From contig OZ241358.1 in the NCBI GenBank assembly GCA_965200465.1, forward strand, positions 2,790,001-2,854,000: DNA of 64,000 bases. Reading direction: 5' to 3'. The notes under the pieces were generated by a model. It searched no databases. It was not told the DNA's origin and saw nothing but the letters and a program-made list of their open reading frames with translations. Origin of the DNA: Azophilus sp965200465 (GTDB taxonomy: Bacteria > Pseudomonadota > Gammaproteobacteria > Pseudomonadales > Azotimanducaceae). How positions within the stretch are numbered: position 1 is the first letter of the stretch; every line of letters starts with the position of its first letter. Positions 26,705-35,008 of the stretch are shown in pieces. Position numbers and translations under genes: made by a program.

Positions 26705-27859
26705 CTAAAACGAGCGCGGCATTCCCAAGACGTGCTCGCCAATGTAGCTCAGGATCAGGTTGGTGGAGATGGGGGCGATCTGGTACAGTCGCGTCTCGCG
26801 GAACTTGCGCTCGATGTGGTACTCCTTGGCGAAGGCGAAGCCGCCGTGGGTTTGCATGCAGACGTCCCCGGCCCGCCACGAGGCTTCCGAGGCCAGCATC
26901 TTGGCCATGTTCGCCTCCGCCGCGCACTTCTCCCCGGCGTCGAACAGGCGGGCGGCCCTCTCCACCATCAGCCAGGCCGCCTCCACCTCCGCATGGCAGC
27001 GGGCGATGGGGAACTGTATGCCTTGGTTTTGGCCAATGGGCCGGCCGAACACTTCGCGCTCCTTGGCGTAGGCGGCGGCCTTGTCGATGAAGTAGCGGCC
27101 GTCGCCAACGCATTCGGCGGCGATGAGGATGCGCTCCGCGTTCATGCCGTCCAAGATCACCTTGAAGCCCTCCCCCTCCCGGCCAAGCAGGTTGGCGGCC
27201 GGCACTTCCAAGTCGTCAAAGAACAGGGTGCAGCTATGGTGGTTGATCATGGACTCGATGGGTTGAATCTCCAGGCCGGCGCCCTTGGCCTGGTTGACAT
27301 CGACGATGAAGGCGGACAGGCCCTCGGTCTTGCGCCGCACTTGGTCGCGGGGGGTGGTGCGGGCCAGCAGCACCATCAGGTCGGAGTGCTCGATGCGGCT
27401 GATCCACACCTTTTGGCCGTTGACCACATAGACGTCGCCTTCGCGGCGGGCGCTGGTCTTTAAGTTGGTGGTGTCCGTGCCGGTGGTGGGTTCGGTGACG
27501 CCAAAGCTCTGCAGGCGCAGCTCGCCAGCGGCGATCTTCGGCAGATACGCCTGCTTCTGCGCCTCGCTGCCATGGCGCAGCACGGAGCCCATGACGTACA
27601 TCTGCGCATGGCAGGCGCCGGCGTGGGCGCCGGAGCGACAGACCTCCTCCATGACCACGGCGCCCTCGTAAACGCCAAGGCCGGCGCCGCCGTAGCGCTC
27701 CGGAATGAGCACCGTGAGGAAGCCGGACGCGGTGAGTTCGGCGACGAACTCGGTGGGGTAGCCCCGCTCCCGGTCCAGCTTCAGCCAATAGTCCTCGCCG
27801 TACTTGGCGCAAAGCGCACGAACCGAGTGGCGTATTTCTTCGATTTCCGGGTCTTGCAT
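26705..27859 (-). CDS. Acyl-CoA dehydrogenase
   Basis: The protein has 384 residues from the ATG at 27859 (MQDPEIEEIRHSVRAL); the ORF extends upstream in poor sequence. Standard segments are present: the N-terminal helical domain, GVTEPTTGTDTTNLKTSARREGDVYVVNGQKVWIS (flavin-binding middle domain), AERILIAAECVG, and REVFGRPIGQNQGIQFPIA in the C-terminal helices. The end, QTHGGFAFAKEYHIERKFRETRLYQIAPISTNLILSYIGEHVLGMP, is typical. It oxidises an acyl-CoA thioester with FAD. The exact substrate is unclear. The divergent neighbour is a nitroreductase. Confidence 0.88.
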   Translation of the reverse strand: MQDPEIEEIRHSVRALCAKYGEDYWLKLDRERGYPTEFVAELTASGFLTVLIPERYGGAGLGVYEGAVVMEEVCRSGAHAGACHAQMYVMGSVLRHGSEAQKQAYLPKIAAGELRLQSFGVTEPTTGTDTTNLKTSARREGDVYVVNGQKVWISRIEHSDLMVLLARTTPRDQVRRKTEGLSAFIVDVNQAKGAGLEIQPIESMINHHSCTLFFDDLEVPAANLLGREGEGFKVILDGMNAERILIAAECVGDGRYFIDKAAAYAKEREVFGRPIGQNQGIQFPIARCHAEVEAAWLMVERAARLFDAGEKCAAEANMAKMLASEASWRAGDVCMQTHGGFAFAKEYHIERKFRETRLYQIAPISTNLILSYIGEHVLGMPRSF

Positions 27860-28050
27860 CTTTGGCAGCCGCATGCTTTGCGCAAAGCATAGGCCCTTTG
27901 CGCTCGGCGCAACACCCCGTGAACGGGACCGCCAGCTTCGGTCTTTTTGCGGGGAGCGCCCCATGCCGGAGGCGAAAATTCGGCGCGGTCACTGCGGCCC
28001 TTGGTGCAAACTACGGGCTGGAGACGCTGGAGCACAGCAACCACAATTCC

Positions 28051-28674
28051 ATGCAGCCTGCCGACCTAGCCAAGATCGACAACGTGCTGGCCACGGCCCG
28101 CTCCGTGCGGCGGCACCTGGATTTTGGGCGGCCCGTGGAGCAGGGCGTGATTCTTGACTGCATCAACATCGCCGCTCAGGCGCCCGTGGGGCTGGGCGGC
28201 GAGAGCTGGCGCTTCGTGGTGGTGCAGGAGGCGGCGGCCAAGGCCCGGCTGGCGGCGCTGTACCGGGACACCCTGCAGCAACTGGCTGCACAGCGCGGCA
28301 TCGAAATCAAGCCGACTCAGCAGGCCCTAATCAACCGTCTGCACGAAATTCCGGCCATGATCCTGGTCTGCAACGCGCTGCCGCCGCCGCAGGAGGGCTT
28401 CGCCGGACAGGTGGCCTACTTCGGCTCCATACTGCCAGCCGCTTGGTCCTTGATGCTGGCGCTGCGGGCGCGCGGCATCGGCGCCACCTGGACCTCCCTG
28501 CTGGCCTCCCGGCAGGCGGAGGTGGCGGAAATCATCGACATGCCGGAAGGCGCGGTGCTGACCGTGATGCTGCCCATCGCCTACGCCAAGGGCGCGACGA
28601 TGAAGCGGGCGCAACGGGCGGACGCCAGCGAGGTGGCTTTCTGGAACCGCTGGGGGCAGCCGCCGCCCCAATAA
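28051..28674 (+). CDS. Nitroreductase-family flavoprotein
   Basis: The protein has 207 residues from the ATG at 28051. FMN-binding features of the family are seen: TARSVRRHLDFGRPVEQGVILDCINIAAQAPVGLGGESWRFVVVQE near the N-terminus, and MLALRARGIGATWTSLL ... ALLA-type helix with VLTVMLPIAYAKG in the C-terminal half. Length is normal. These enzymes reduce nitro- or quinone-like compounds, or act as dehydrogenases, with NAD(P)H. The substrate cannot be inferred. It is divergent from the acyl-CoA dehydrogenase, 191 bases apart. Confidence 0.82.
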   Translation: MQPADLAKIDNVLATARSVRRHLDFGRPVEQGVILDCINIAAQAPVGLGGESWRFVVVQEAAAKARLAALYRDTLQQLAAQRGIEIKPTQQALINRLHEIPAMILVCNALPPPQEGFAGQVAYFGSILPAAWSLMLALRARGIGATWTSLLASRQAEVAEIIDMPEGAVLTVMLPIAYAKGATMKRAQRADASEVAFWNRWGQPPPQ

Positions 28675-28861
28675 ACCGCCCTAACGGGGTTCCTCCACTG
28701 TCTCCACACTCCCCACATGCGCAATGAATGCCTTGAATTCGCGGCAAGGCGGCCTGTTTTCCAAGGGTTGCTGAACAGTGGATGAACGCTCGCAGCCCAA
28801 CAGCGACTTGGCTTCATGTCCACACACTCCTGGCGGCAAAGTTGAAAGTTGGCTTCCCCGC

Positions 28862-29812
28862 CTAGGCCGGGCCGAGGGCGACCGTGGCCTTGCCCAGCAA
28901 CGGCGGGGGGGAGCCTTCCCGCTGCAGCCAGATGTCGCAGTCCGCCAGCCGTTCGCCGCCGGCCTGCCGCCGGCTGGTGACCCGGCCGCGGGCGGTGATG
29001 CGGTCGCCGTCGAGAATGACCAAGGGAAAGCGCATGAAGAGCCGGCGCAGACAATCCGGGCCGGCCCAAGCATGGAGCATGTTGACCATGTAGCTCAAGC
29101 CCAGCGGCCCCTGGTTGATGGTGCGGTGGCCGAAGCCGAGCTGCTCCACCACCGAAGGGTCCCAATGCACCGGGTTCGGGTCGCGCAGAATGGCGGCCAT
29201 GGTGCGCATGCGCTCCGGGCGCACCCGCTCCATGAGCCAAGGCGGAATCTCGGCGCCGTCTTCCTTCACGCCGCCATCATGACCGGCGTTGGGCGTTGCG
29301 CCGGCCGGCGCGGCGGACGAATGCTCCGCAGCGGCGGGAAGGGCAAGCGCCCGTTCGGAACCATCCGCCTCCAAGCTGCGCCGGTAGTGCCAAGTGATGG
29401 TGGCGCGGGCGGCCAACGCGCCGTCCGGGGCGAACAGCTCGAAGCGGAACTGAATGCGGTCGAAGACGCGGCCCTCGGCGGCGCAGCGGTCCGCCTCGCT
29501 CACTTCCCCAGTGACCCGATAGGAGGTTTCCTCGCGCAGGGGCTGGAACATCTCCCAGTCGTAGCTCTCGATGCCGATGGAGAAGTCCGACTCGGCCCAT
29601 CCCACCCTGAACATCTCCTTGATGGACGTTTTGGCGCCCAGAATGGGCGCATGAAACAGCGCCGCCGGATGGGCCAAGCCGTCGGGCAGCGGGGCGGCGC
29701 CCGTGCATTCCGTGAGCAGAAAGTTTTCCCAGTGGGCGATGCTGTAGGCGCCGCCGGGAAAACGGTGGCCCACTAGGGCGCGGATGTCCTCAGTGCTTGG
29801 CGGTTTTGGCAT
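28862..29812 (-). CDS. MaoC-like (double hot-dog) acyl-CoA hydratase/dehydratase
   Basis: The protein has 316 residues from the ATG at 29812. The N-terminal hot-dog region (IRALVGHRFPGGAYSIAHWENF...) is of the MaoC_dehydrat_N type. The C-terminal one holds RTMAAILRDPNPVHWDPSVVEQLGFGHRTINQGPLGLSYMVNML, where the D-x-NPxH motif is the hydratase active site. FPLVILDGDRITARGRVTSRR completes the fold. It likely hydrates an enoyl-CoA, consistent with the nearby acyl-CoA dehydrogenase. An Ala/Pro-rich linker at about 165-190 joins the two halves. Intact. Confidence 0.8.
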   Translation of the reverse strand: MPKPPSTEDIRALVGHRFPGGAYSIAHWENFLLTECTGAAPLPDGLAHPAALFHAPILGAKTSIKEMFRVGWAESDFSIGIESYDWEMFQPLREETSYRVTGEVSEADRCAAEGRVFDRIQFRFELFAPDGALAARATITWHYRRSLEADGSERALALPAAAEHSSAAPAGATPNAGHDGGVKEDGAEIPPWLMERVRPERMRTMAAILRDPNPVHWDPSVVEQLGFGHRTINQGPLGLSYMVNMLHAWAGPDCLRRLFMRFPLVILDGDRITARGRVTSRRQAGGERLADCDIWLQREGSPPPLLGKATVALGPA

Positions 29813-29879
29813 AAGCGTCGGCCGAATGGGAATGGAAGAGCCATTGTCCGTGAAATCCGCTGCAATGCGCAAGCTAGAG

Positions 29880-32627
29880 CTAGAGCTCGGCGCGGAAACG
29901 GAAGTAATAGAAGCCGCCGTCGAAACCCCAATGAGTGGATTCGGCGTATTTTTCCCCAATCCAGTCGGAGAAGCCGGGGTCCGGCGAAGTGTTGTACTTT
30001 GATCTCGGCCCAGCGTTGTCGAAGATGTTGCTGGCCCCGGCCACGAGCGTGAACCGCTCGTTGAAGTCGTAGGCCGCCTCCAAGTCGAAAACCCAGCCGC
30101 CATCGTAGCAGTGATCCTTGGATGGCCCTAAGCCGCAGTCGATCCGATAGCGGACATCGCCAGGCGCATAGGCCGGGTCTGGATTGCCGGCGCCGGCGTT
30201 GGCAACCACCCAATCGCCGTAGTAGCTCGACCGAAACAGCAGGCGGAAAGCGCCCAAGACGTGATTCAGGGTGAAGATCGCTCGGTGCTTCGGGTTGTAA
30301 TTCTCCAATTCCAGAAGTTGATCCCTCGACACCTCCTGGCCCGCTCGCTGCACCTTGGTGTCGGTCCAGTTCCAGGCCGCCGTGAAGTTGGTGGTCCCGG
30401 CGGCACCCCAACGCCCAACGTAGGAAAGCACCGCGTCGATGCCCTGGGTTCTGGTGTTGAAATCGTTGGTGTAGAACTGCACCGAAGACAGATCGGAGGC
30501 GCCCGGCACTCCGAGTTCCTGGAGACATTCCGCCAAGCTGCCGGCGGCGGCATGGACGACCGGGCAATCGGGGATGGCGCTTTCCGCCCGGATGTCGATG
30601 AGCCCCGTGGAGGATAGGCGGTCCCGCACCAGGATGCGGAACCAATCCAGCGTGATCGACCACGCATCCGAGAGGTCCCAAGAGGACCCAAGGGTCAGGC
30701 TTAGGGCGGTTTCCGCATCCAATGCCTCGCCGCCCAAGTAGGCGGCGATGGGGTTGGTCGGGCGAATCTGACCGCTTTGCAGCAGTTGCCCACCAATGGT
30801 GCGCGTGGACACCTTCTCAACATTCGACTGGCCCGGGGTCGGCGCCCGAAAGCCGGTGCTGAACGAGCCGCGCAGGCCAAAGGTTGGCGTCAGCTGCCAG
30901 CGAGCCTGAACCTTGCCGTTGATCGTGGTGCCGAAATCGTCGAAATCCTCGAAGCGAGCGGCGACCTCAAGCAGGAAGTCGGGCCTCAGATCCGCCCCGA
31001 CATCCGCATAGACGGCGTAATTGCCCCGGTCGAATTCACCGGCCTGGCTGGGGTTGAAGCCGGGAAAGCCGTGGGCGCCGATGGTCATGGCGGGCAAGGG
31101 CGTGATGCCGTCCCTGTAAAAGTTGGCGTTCTGGAGGGCGTAGGGGCCGGCCCTCCAGGAATCCTCCTCGCCGAGCGCGATCTCGAAGGTCTCCACCCGG
31201 TATTCGGCGCCGAACGCCAAGTGCAGGTCCGAAGCGAAGGCCGCCATCGGCAGCGGCAGGCGGAAGTCGGCATGGTAGTTCTTCTCCGTTTGCCGGTAGA
31301 TGCCCAAATCAAAGGCCGTGGGAGAGGCGGGACCCAACGAGGGGTTCCAAGTGTTCTCGATGCGGAAGGCCGTTTCGTTGCGGCCAATGCTCCAGCTGAG
31401 GTCGTAGGCGAAGTCGTTGCTCAAGCGGCCGCGCAGCCCCGCCAAGGCGCTGAAGTCTCGATTGTCTCCGCCGAACGACGGGGTGTATCCCCCAGGGTAA
31501 AGATTGTTCGCAACCCAGCAGTTGGCCGGCAGCCCCGCCAGGGCGGCTCGGTCTGCATCCACCGCATCCTGGTCTGTCGGCGTGCCGCCGGGGCTGCGCA
31601 GCACGGGGCAGTTGGAGATTTGGCCGGCCTGCCCCGCCAGGCTGGTGTCCATGACGGCCCGCTGGCCGCCCCGGGTGAACACCCCGGAGCGGCTGTTGGG
31701 ATTGCGGAAGAAGAACCCGCCGGTCACCGCCCGCTGGGCATAGTTGCCGAAGGCGTAGAGTTCCTGATTCCCGGACAGCGGCGCGCCGATGTTCACGAAA
31801 ACGGCCAGATCGTCGTCCACCTCCGGCGCCCCCCAGATTTGCACCGGCTGCTTGATGGCCGCATTGCCCGTTTCGAGCAGCGCTTGGGCATCCGTGCGCG
31901 GCAGGCTGCGGCTGGTGGGGTCGGCGGAGGCCCACTGGGCGGTGATGCTGGCGAAGCCCTCATCGCCCAGCGGGAGACCGAGATTTGCGCCCAAGGACCA
32001 AGCATCGCCGTCGCCCGCATAGGTTTCGCCCCAACGGCTTTCCAAGACGAAGCCCCGCCGGTTCTCCTTGAGCCGATAGTTGATGACTCCGGCAATGGCG
32101 TCCGAACCGTATTGGGCCGCCGCGCCGTCCCGAAGCACTTCCACCTGCTCGACGGCCAGGGCCGGGATGACGGCGAGGTCTGGGCCTTGGGCGCCGGCCG
32201 CCAAGGAGCCGCCCCCTTCGGCAATCACGGAGCCCCGATGGCGACGCTTGCCGTTGATCAGAATCAGGGTGTTGTCCGGCGGCAGGCCGCGCAGAGTGGC
32301 CGGGCGGATGATGGTGGCGGCATCGGCAATGGCGAAGCGCTGCACATTGTAGGACGGCAGCAGGGTGCGCAGCAGGTCGTCCATGTCCTTGGCGGCGGAT
32401 TGGGCCAAATCCGCGCTGCCAAGCACATCCACCGGCACCGGCAAATCCGCCACGGAGCGTTCCGTGCGGCGCGAGCCCAACACGACGATTTCCTCAACCC
32501 GTTCCTCCGCGCCCTCATCCTGGGCACCGGATGCCGGGCAAGGGATCAAGAGCACGGCCGCGGCCGCCGCGGCGAGCTTGACGGCAAAGCCCCGGGCGGC
32601 GATTGTCTGATGGTCTGGCTGTTTCAC
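29880..32627 (-). CDS. TonB-dependent outer-membrane receptor
   Basis: The protein has 915 residues from the GTG at 32627, preceded by GGAGGG; upstream ATGs exist (32705, 32660). A signal peptide (GFAVKLAAAAAAVLLIPCPASGA) is followed by a TonB-box-like EERVEEIVVLGSRRTERSVADLPVPVDVLG and the plug domain (LRGLPPDNTLILINGKRRHRGS, VEVLRDGAAAQYGSDAIAGVINYRLKE). A long beta-barrel follows and ends in the aromatic strand GGFYYFRFRAEL. It imports a large substrate such as an iron chelate, vitamin or oligosaccharide. The ligand cannot be read from sequence. Confidence 0.9.
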   Translation of the reverse strand: MKQPDHQTIAARGFAVKLAAAAAAVLLIPCPASGAQDEGAEERVEEIVVLGSRRTERSVADLPVPVDVLGSADLAQSAAKDMDDLLRTLLPSYNVQRFAIADAATIIRPATLRGLPPDNTLILINGKRRHRGSVIAEGGGSLAAGAQGPDLAVIPALAVEQVEVLRDGAAAQYGSDAIAGVINYRLKENRRGFVLESRWGETYAGDGDAWSLGANLGLPLGDEGFASITAQWASADPTSRSLPRTDAQALLETGNAAIKQPVQIWGAPEVDDDLAVFVNIGAPLSGNQELYAFGNYAQRAVTGGFFFRNPNSRSGVFTRGGQRAVMDTSLAGQAGQISNCPVLRSPGGTPTDQDAVDADRAALAGLPANCWVANNLYPGGYTPSFGGDNRDFSALAGLRGRLSNDFAYDLSWSIGRNETAFRIENTWNPSLGPASPTAFDLGIYRQTEKNYHADFRLPLPMAAFASDLHLAFGAEYRVETFEIALGEEDSWRAGPYALQNANFYRDGITPLPAMTIGAHGFPGFNPSQAGEFDRGNYAVYADVGADLRPDFLLEVAARFEDFDDFGTTINGKVQARWQLTPTFGLRGSFSTGFRAPTPGQSNVEKVSTRTIGGQLLQSGQIRPTNPIAAYLGGEALDAETALSLTLGSSWDLSDAWSITLDWFRILVRDRLSSTGLIDIRAESAIPDCPVVHAAAGSLAECLQELGVPGASDLSSVQFYTNDFNTRTQGIDAVLSYVGRWGAAGTTNFTAAWNWTDTKVQRAGQEVSRDQLLELENYNPKHRAIFTLNHVLGAFRLLFRSSYYGDWVVANAGAGNPDPAYAPGDVRYRIDCGLGPSKDHCYDGGWVFDLEAAYDFNERFTLVAGASNIFDNAGPRSKYNTSPDPGFSDWIGEKYAESTHWGFDGGFYYFRFRAEL

Positions 32628-32686
32628 GAGCCCTCCGGCGCCGGCGCCGCTCCCTCCCATGCAACACTTCAGGGCGAGTGCGGTCT

Positions 32687-33175
32687 CTATGAATCGTTGA
32701 TCCAAGCGAGCCGGCGATTTTCGATCTGGTGGCCGATTGCGTACGAACTCACCCCGTACTGGTCAGCCAACTCGTCGATCAGGCTTGGGGAAGCCCTCCC
32801 CCCGAGGCGTCTGGCAAGTCCCGCCGCCGGCGCCAGGAACTCGGCGGCGAACGCTCGGGAGGCGCGTTGCTCCCAAGTGTGGGCTTCGGTGACGAGCCTG
32901 CGGCGCTTCTTCCCGTTGCCGGTGAAGTGATGCAAAAAGGCCGATCTTGCCAGCCTGAACCGATTCCCGGCCGGTCCCGCATCGCCGATGATCGCCACCG
33001 GAGCGCCCGCCTCGCTGCGCGTCAATGAGGCCTCCAGAGGACTTTCGGAATCGAGAGCCAGCGTCCGTGAGGGACGTTGCGCCCAACCGAGACGTATGAG
33101 CATCTCGTCTAGGTCTCTGATGGGTTCGTGTCCATTCGCCGGCAACAAGTGTTGCCGCAGTGCGGCTGCGCACAC
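32687..33175 (-). CDS. Degenerate ImmA/IrrE-type protein
   Basis: The 162-residue protein ends in a block seen in ImmA/IrrE peptidases: WEQRASRAFAAEFLAPAAGLARRLGG...SLIDELADQYGVSSYAIGHQIEN. Where the zinc motif HExxH should stand the sequence reads FRLARSAFLHHF, so the metal site appears lost. The family cleaves or senses repressors in stress and mobile-element control. Without the motif it may be non-catalytic or decaying. The N-terminus may be truncated, since no HTH domain is attached. It lies just upstream of the TonB receptor on the same strand, with a 59-base overlap of that ORF's longest form. Confidence 0.5.
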   Translation of the reverse strand: MCAAALRQHLLPANGHEPIRDLDEMLIRLGWAQRPSRTLALDSESPLEASLTRSEAGAPVAIIGDAGPAGNRFRLARSAFLHHFTGNGKKRRRLVTEAHTWEQRASRAFAAEFLAPAAGLARRLGGRASPSLIDELADQYGVSSYAIGHQIENRRLAWINDS

Positions 33176-33329
33176 ATAGCCGCGCTGGTGAGCCGCTTCG
33201 GCACTGAGTTCATGCGGTCGTTTGCATTTTTAACCGTCTCTCAAGATGCCCAAGCGGACTGTCATAGTCAAGGGCCTTGAAAGGGATCGCCACCTTTCGG
33301 ACATTTTGAGGGGAGCGCCCCAGGCGAGG

Positions 33330-33629
33330 AAGCCGTGCAGGTGGACGGCGGCTCCAGGTTCATGAGCGCCTTCAAGGCCGAGTGCGCCAAGCGAAGACTG
33401 TCGCTCAAGGTCCTGGCCCCAACGCCCGCAGTTGAACCGCATTGTCGAGCGCGCCAACCGAACCGCCCGCGCCGAGTGCTGGCGCCTCCACGACGGCGAA
33501 CTCAACCGCAGGGCCATGAGCAAGACTCTGCAAGCCCGCTTGCACTACTGCAACAACCGCAGGCCGCACCGCTCCCTGGGGATGCGAACGCCCGCGGAAC
33601 AGGCTATCCTTCCGGGCAGAGCCGCCTGA
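33330..33629 (+). pseudogene. C-terminal remnant of an IS481/IS3-like transposase
   Basis: A first frame (VDGGSRFMSAFKAECAKRRLSLKVLAP) gives the second-Asp region of an rve integrase core. After a frameshift near 33425, NRIVERANRTARAECW...LHYCNNRRPHRSLGMRTPAEQAI gives the Glu region and the usual C-terminus. The N-terminal half is absent here. A piece with the N-terminal type of sequence lies at the right edge of the window (63697-64000) on the other strand. Confidence 0.65.
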
Positions 33630-33757
33630 CGGACAAAGGTCCGGAAGGCCGGTGATCCCGCACAGAAGGGGTTTCCGCTACATTGGCTTGCATTCGCCCT
33701 TCGTTTGGAAGGGGCGAGAGCGGGGGGAGGAAGGCTTGGCCTTGAACCGGGCGGCGG

Positions 33758-35008
33758 GTGGCGCCATTGCAGCAACGGATTGAATTCACGTCCTGGCAGG
33801 TTGTGGCGCTGACGGCGGTGCTGCTGCTGGCCTTCGCGGCCAACATCGGCATGCCCTACAACATCGACGCCATCGCCCTGTCGTTCGACATCAGCAATGC
33901 GCGGGCGGGGCTGGTCGCCTCTCTGGAAATGGCCGCCATCGCCGCCGGCAACCTGCTGCTGGCTCGGCTGGCCGGCAGGCTGAACCCGCGCCGGGTTTAT
34001 TTCTTGGGCGCCTTGGGCATCGTCGCCTTCAACGCCCTTTCGATGTTCACCAACAACACCACGGAACTGCTGTTGCTGCGGGTGCCGGCCGGGTTCGCCC
34101 TGGGCGCGGTGGCGGCCACCGTCATGGCCACGGCGGCCCGTTCGTCGCAGCCGGAAATGACCTTTGGAATCATCAACTCAATGGTGGGCGTTCTGGGCAT
34201 GGCCTTGGGCTTCCTGCTGCCCCGGGCCTTGGCCATGCACCTGTTCGCCAACGAGCATCCGGCCTTCGACTGGACGCATTGGAACGAGATGGACGGCCTG
34301 TTCGCGGTGTACGCCCTGTTTTCCCTAGGGGCGCTGTTGTTCATTCGCTACGCACCCGCGCCGGCGGCGGCGCCCACGCCCGAAGGCGAAGCCGCAGCCA
34401 AGTCCATTGGCGTCGGCTGGCTGGCCCTGTTCGGCCTCGGCCTCATCTTCCACGGCCACGGCAACTTGGCCATGTTTCTGGTCATCCTTGGCCGTGAAGC
34501 ATCCTTGGATGTGGAGGTGGTGGGCTACGTTCTGATGGCCGGCGCCGGCATCGGCATCGGCCTGCCGCTGCTGACCGGCTACATCGGCAGCCGCATCAAG
34601 CCGCTGGCGCCCGTGCTGGTGCTGGTCCTGCTGATCACCTTGGGTGCATTGGTGCTCGCCAACATCGACCAGCCCCTGGCCTTCATCCTAGCCGCGCCGC
34701 TGTTCGCCGTGCTGCCCATGGCCCTGATGCCCATCATGCTCGGCGTGCTGTCCCGGCTGGACCCGTCCGGAGCGCTGGCCGGGTCGCATCCGGCCTTCGT
34801 GCTGGTCGCCGGGGCCGCGGCCCCCTTCGTCGGCGGCGCCATCAGCGACGCATCGGCGGGCTTCGCCGCCACCGGCTGGTTCGCCCTGGCCTGCTTTTGG
34901 GTGGGCTTCAGCCTTTGCCTGCCGGTGCTGCGGCAGGCGCAGCGATCCTTCGTCCAGCCGAACCAATCAGCGGATGCGCCGCTGCAACCGGCAAGCGCTT
35001 CGCCCTAA
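33758..35008 (+). CDS. Major facilitator superfamily transporter
   Basis: The 416-residue protein from the GTG at 33758 has about 12 hydrophobic segments, starting WQVVALTAVLLLAFAANIGM. The MFS motif A-like loop is ARLAGRLNPRRVYFLGALGIVAF, and the second half begins VGWLALFGLGLIFHGHGNLAMFLVILG. A cytoplasmic linker of Ala/Pro-rich sequence separates the halves. It is a proton-coupled secondary transporter, but the substrate is not evident. Its end overlaps the end of the convergent carboxylesterase gene by 4 bases. Confidence 0.8.
   Translation: MAPLQQRIEFTSWQVVALTAVLLLAFAANIGMPYNIDAIALSFDISNARAGLVASLEMAAIAAGNLLLARLAGRLNPRRVYFLGALGIVAFNALSMFTNNTTELLLLRVPAGFALGAVAATVMATAARSSQPEMTFGIINSMVGVLGMALGFLLPRALAMHLFANEHPAFDWTHWNEMDGLFAVYALFSLGALLFIRYAPAPAAAPTPEGEAAAKSIGVGWLALFGLGLIFHGHGNLAMFLVILGREASLDVEVVGYVLMAGAGIGIGLPLLTGYIGSRIKPLAPVLVLVLLITLGALVLANIDQPLAFILAAPLFAVLPMALMPIMLGVLSRLDPSGALAGSHPAFVLVAGAAAPFVGGAISDASAGFAATGWFALACFWVGFSLCLPVLRQAQRSFVQPNQSADAPLQPASASP

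Noticed and set aside
30777..32930. A 717-residue plus-strand open frame
   Set aside because: It is the antisense of the TonB receptor gene. GC-rich codon bias leaves the complement open, and there is no domain or SD.
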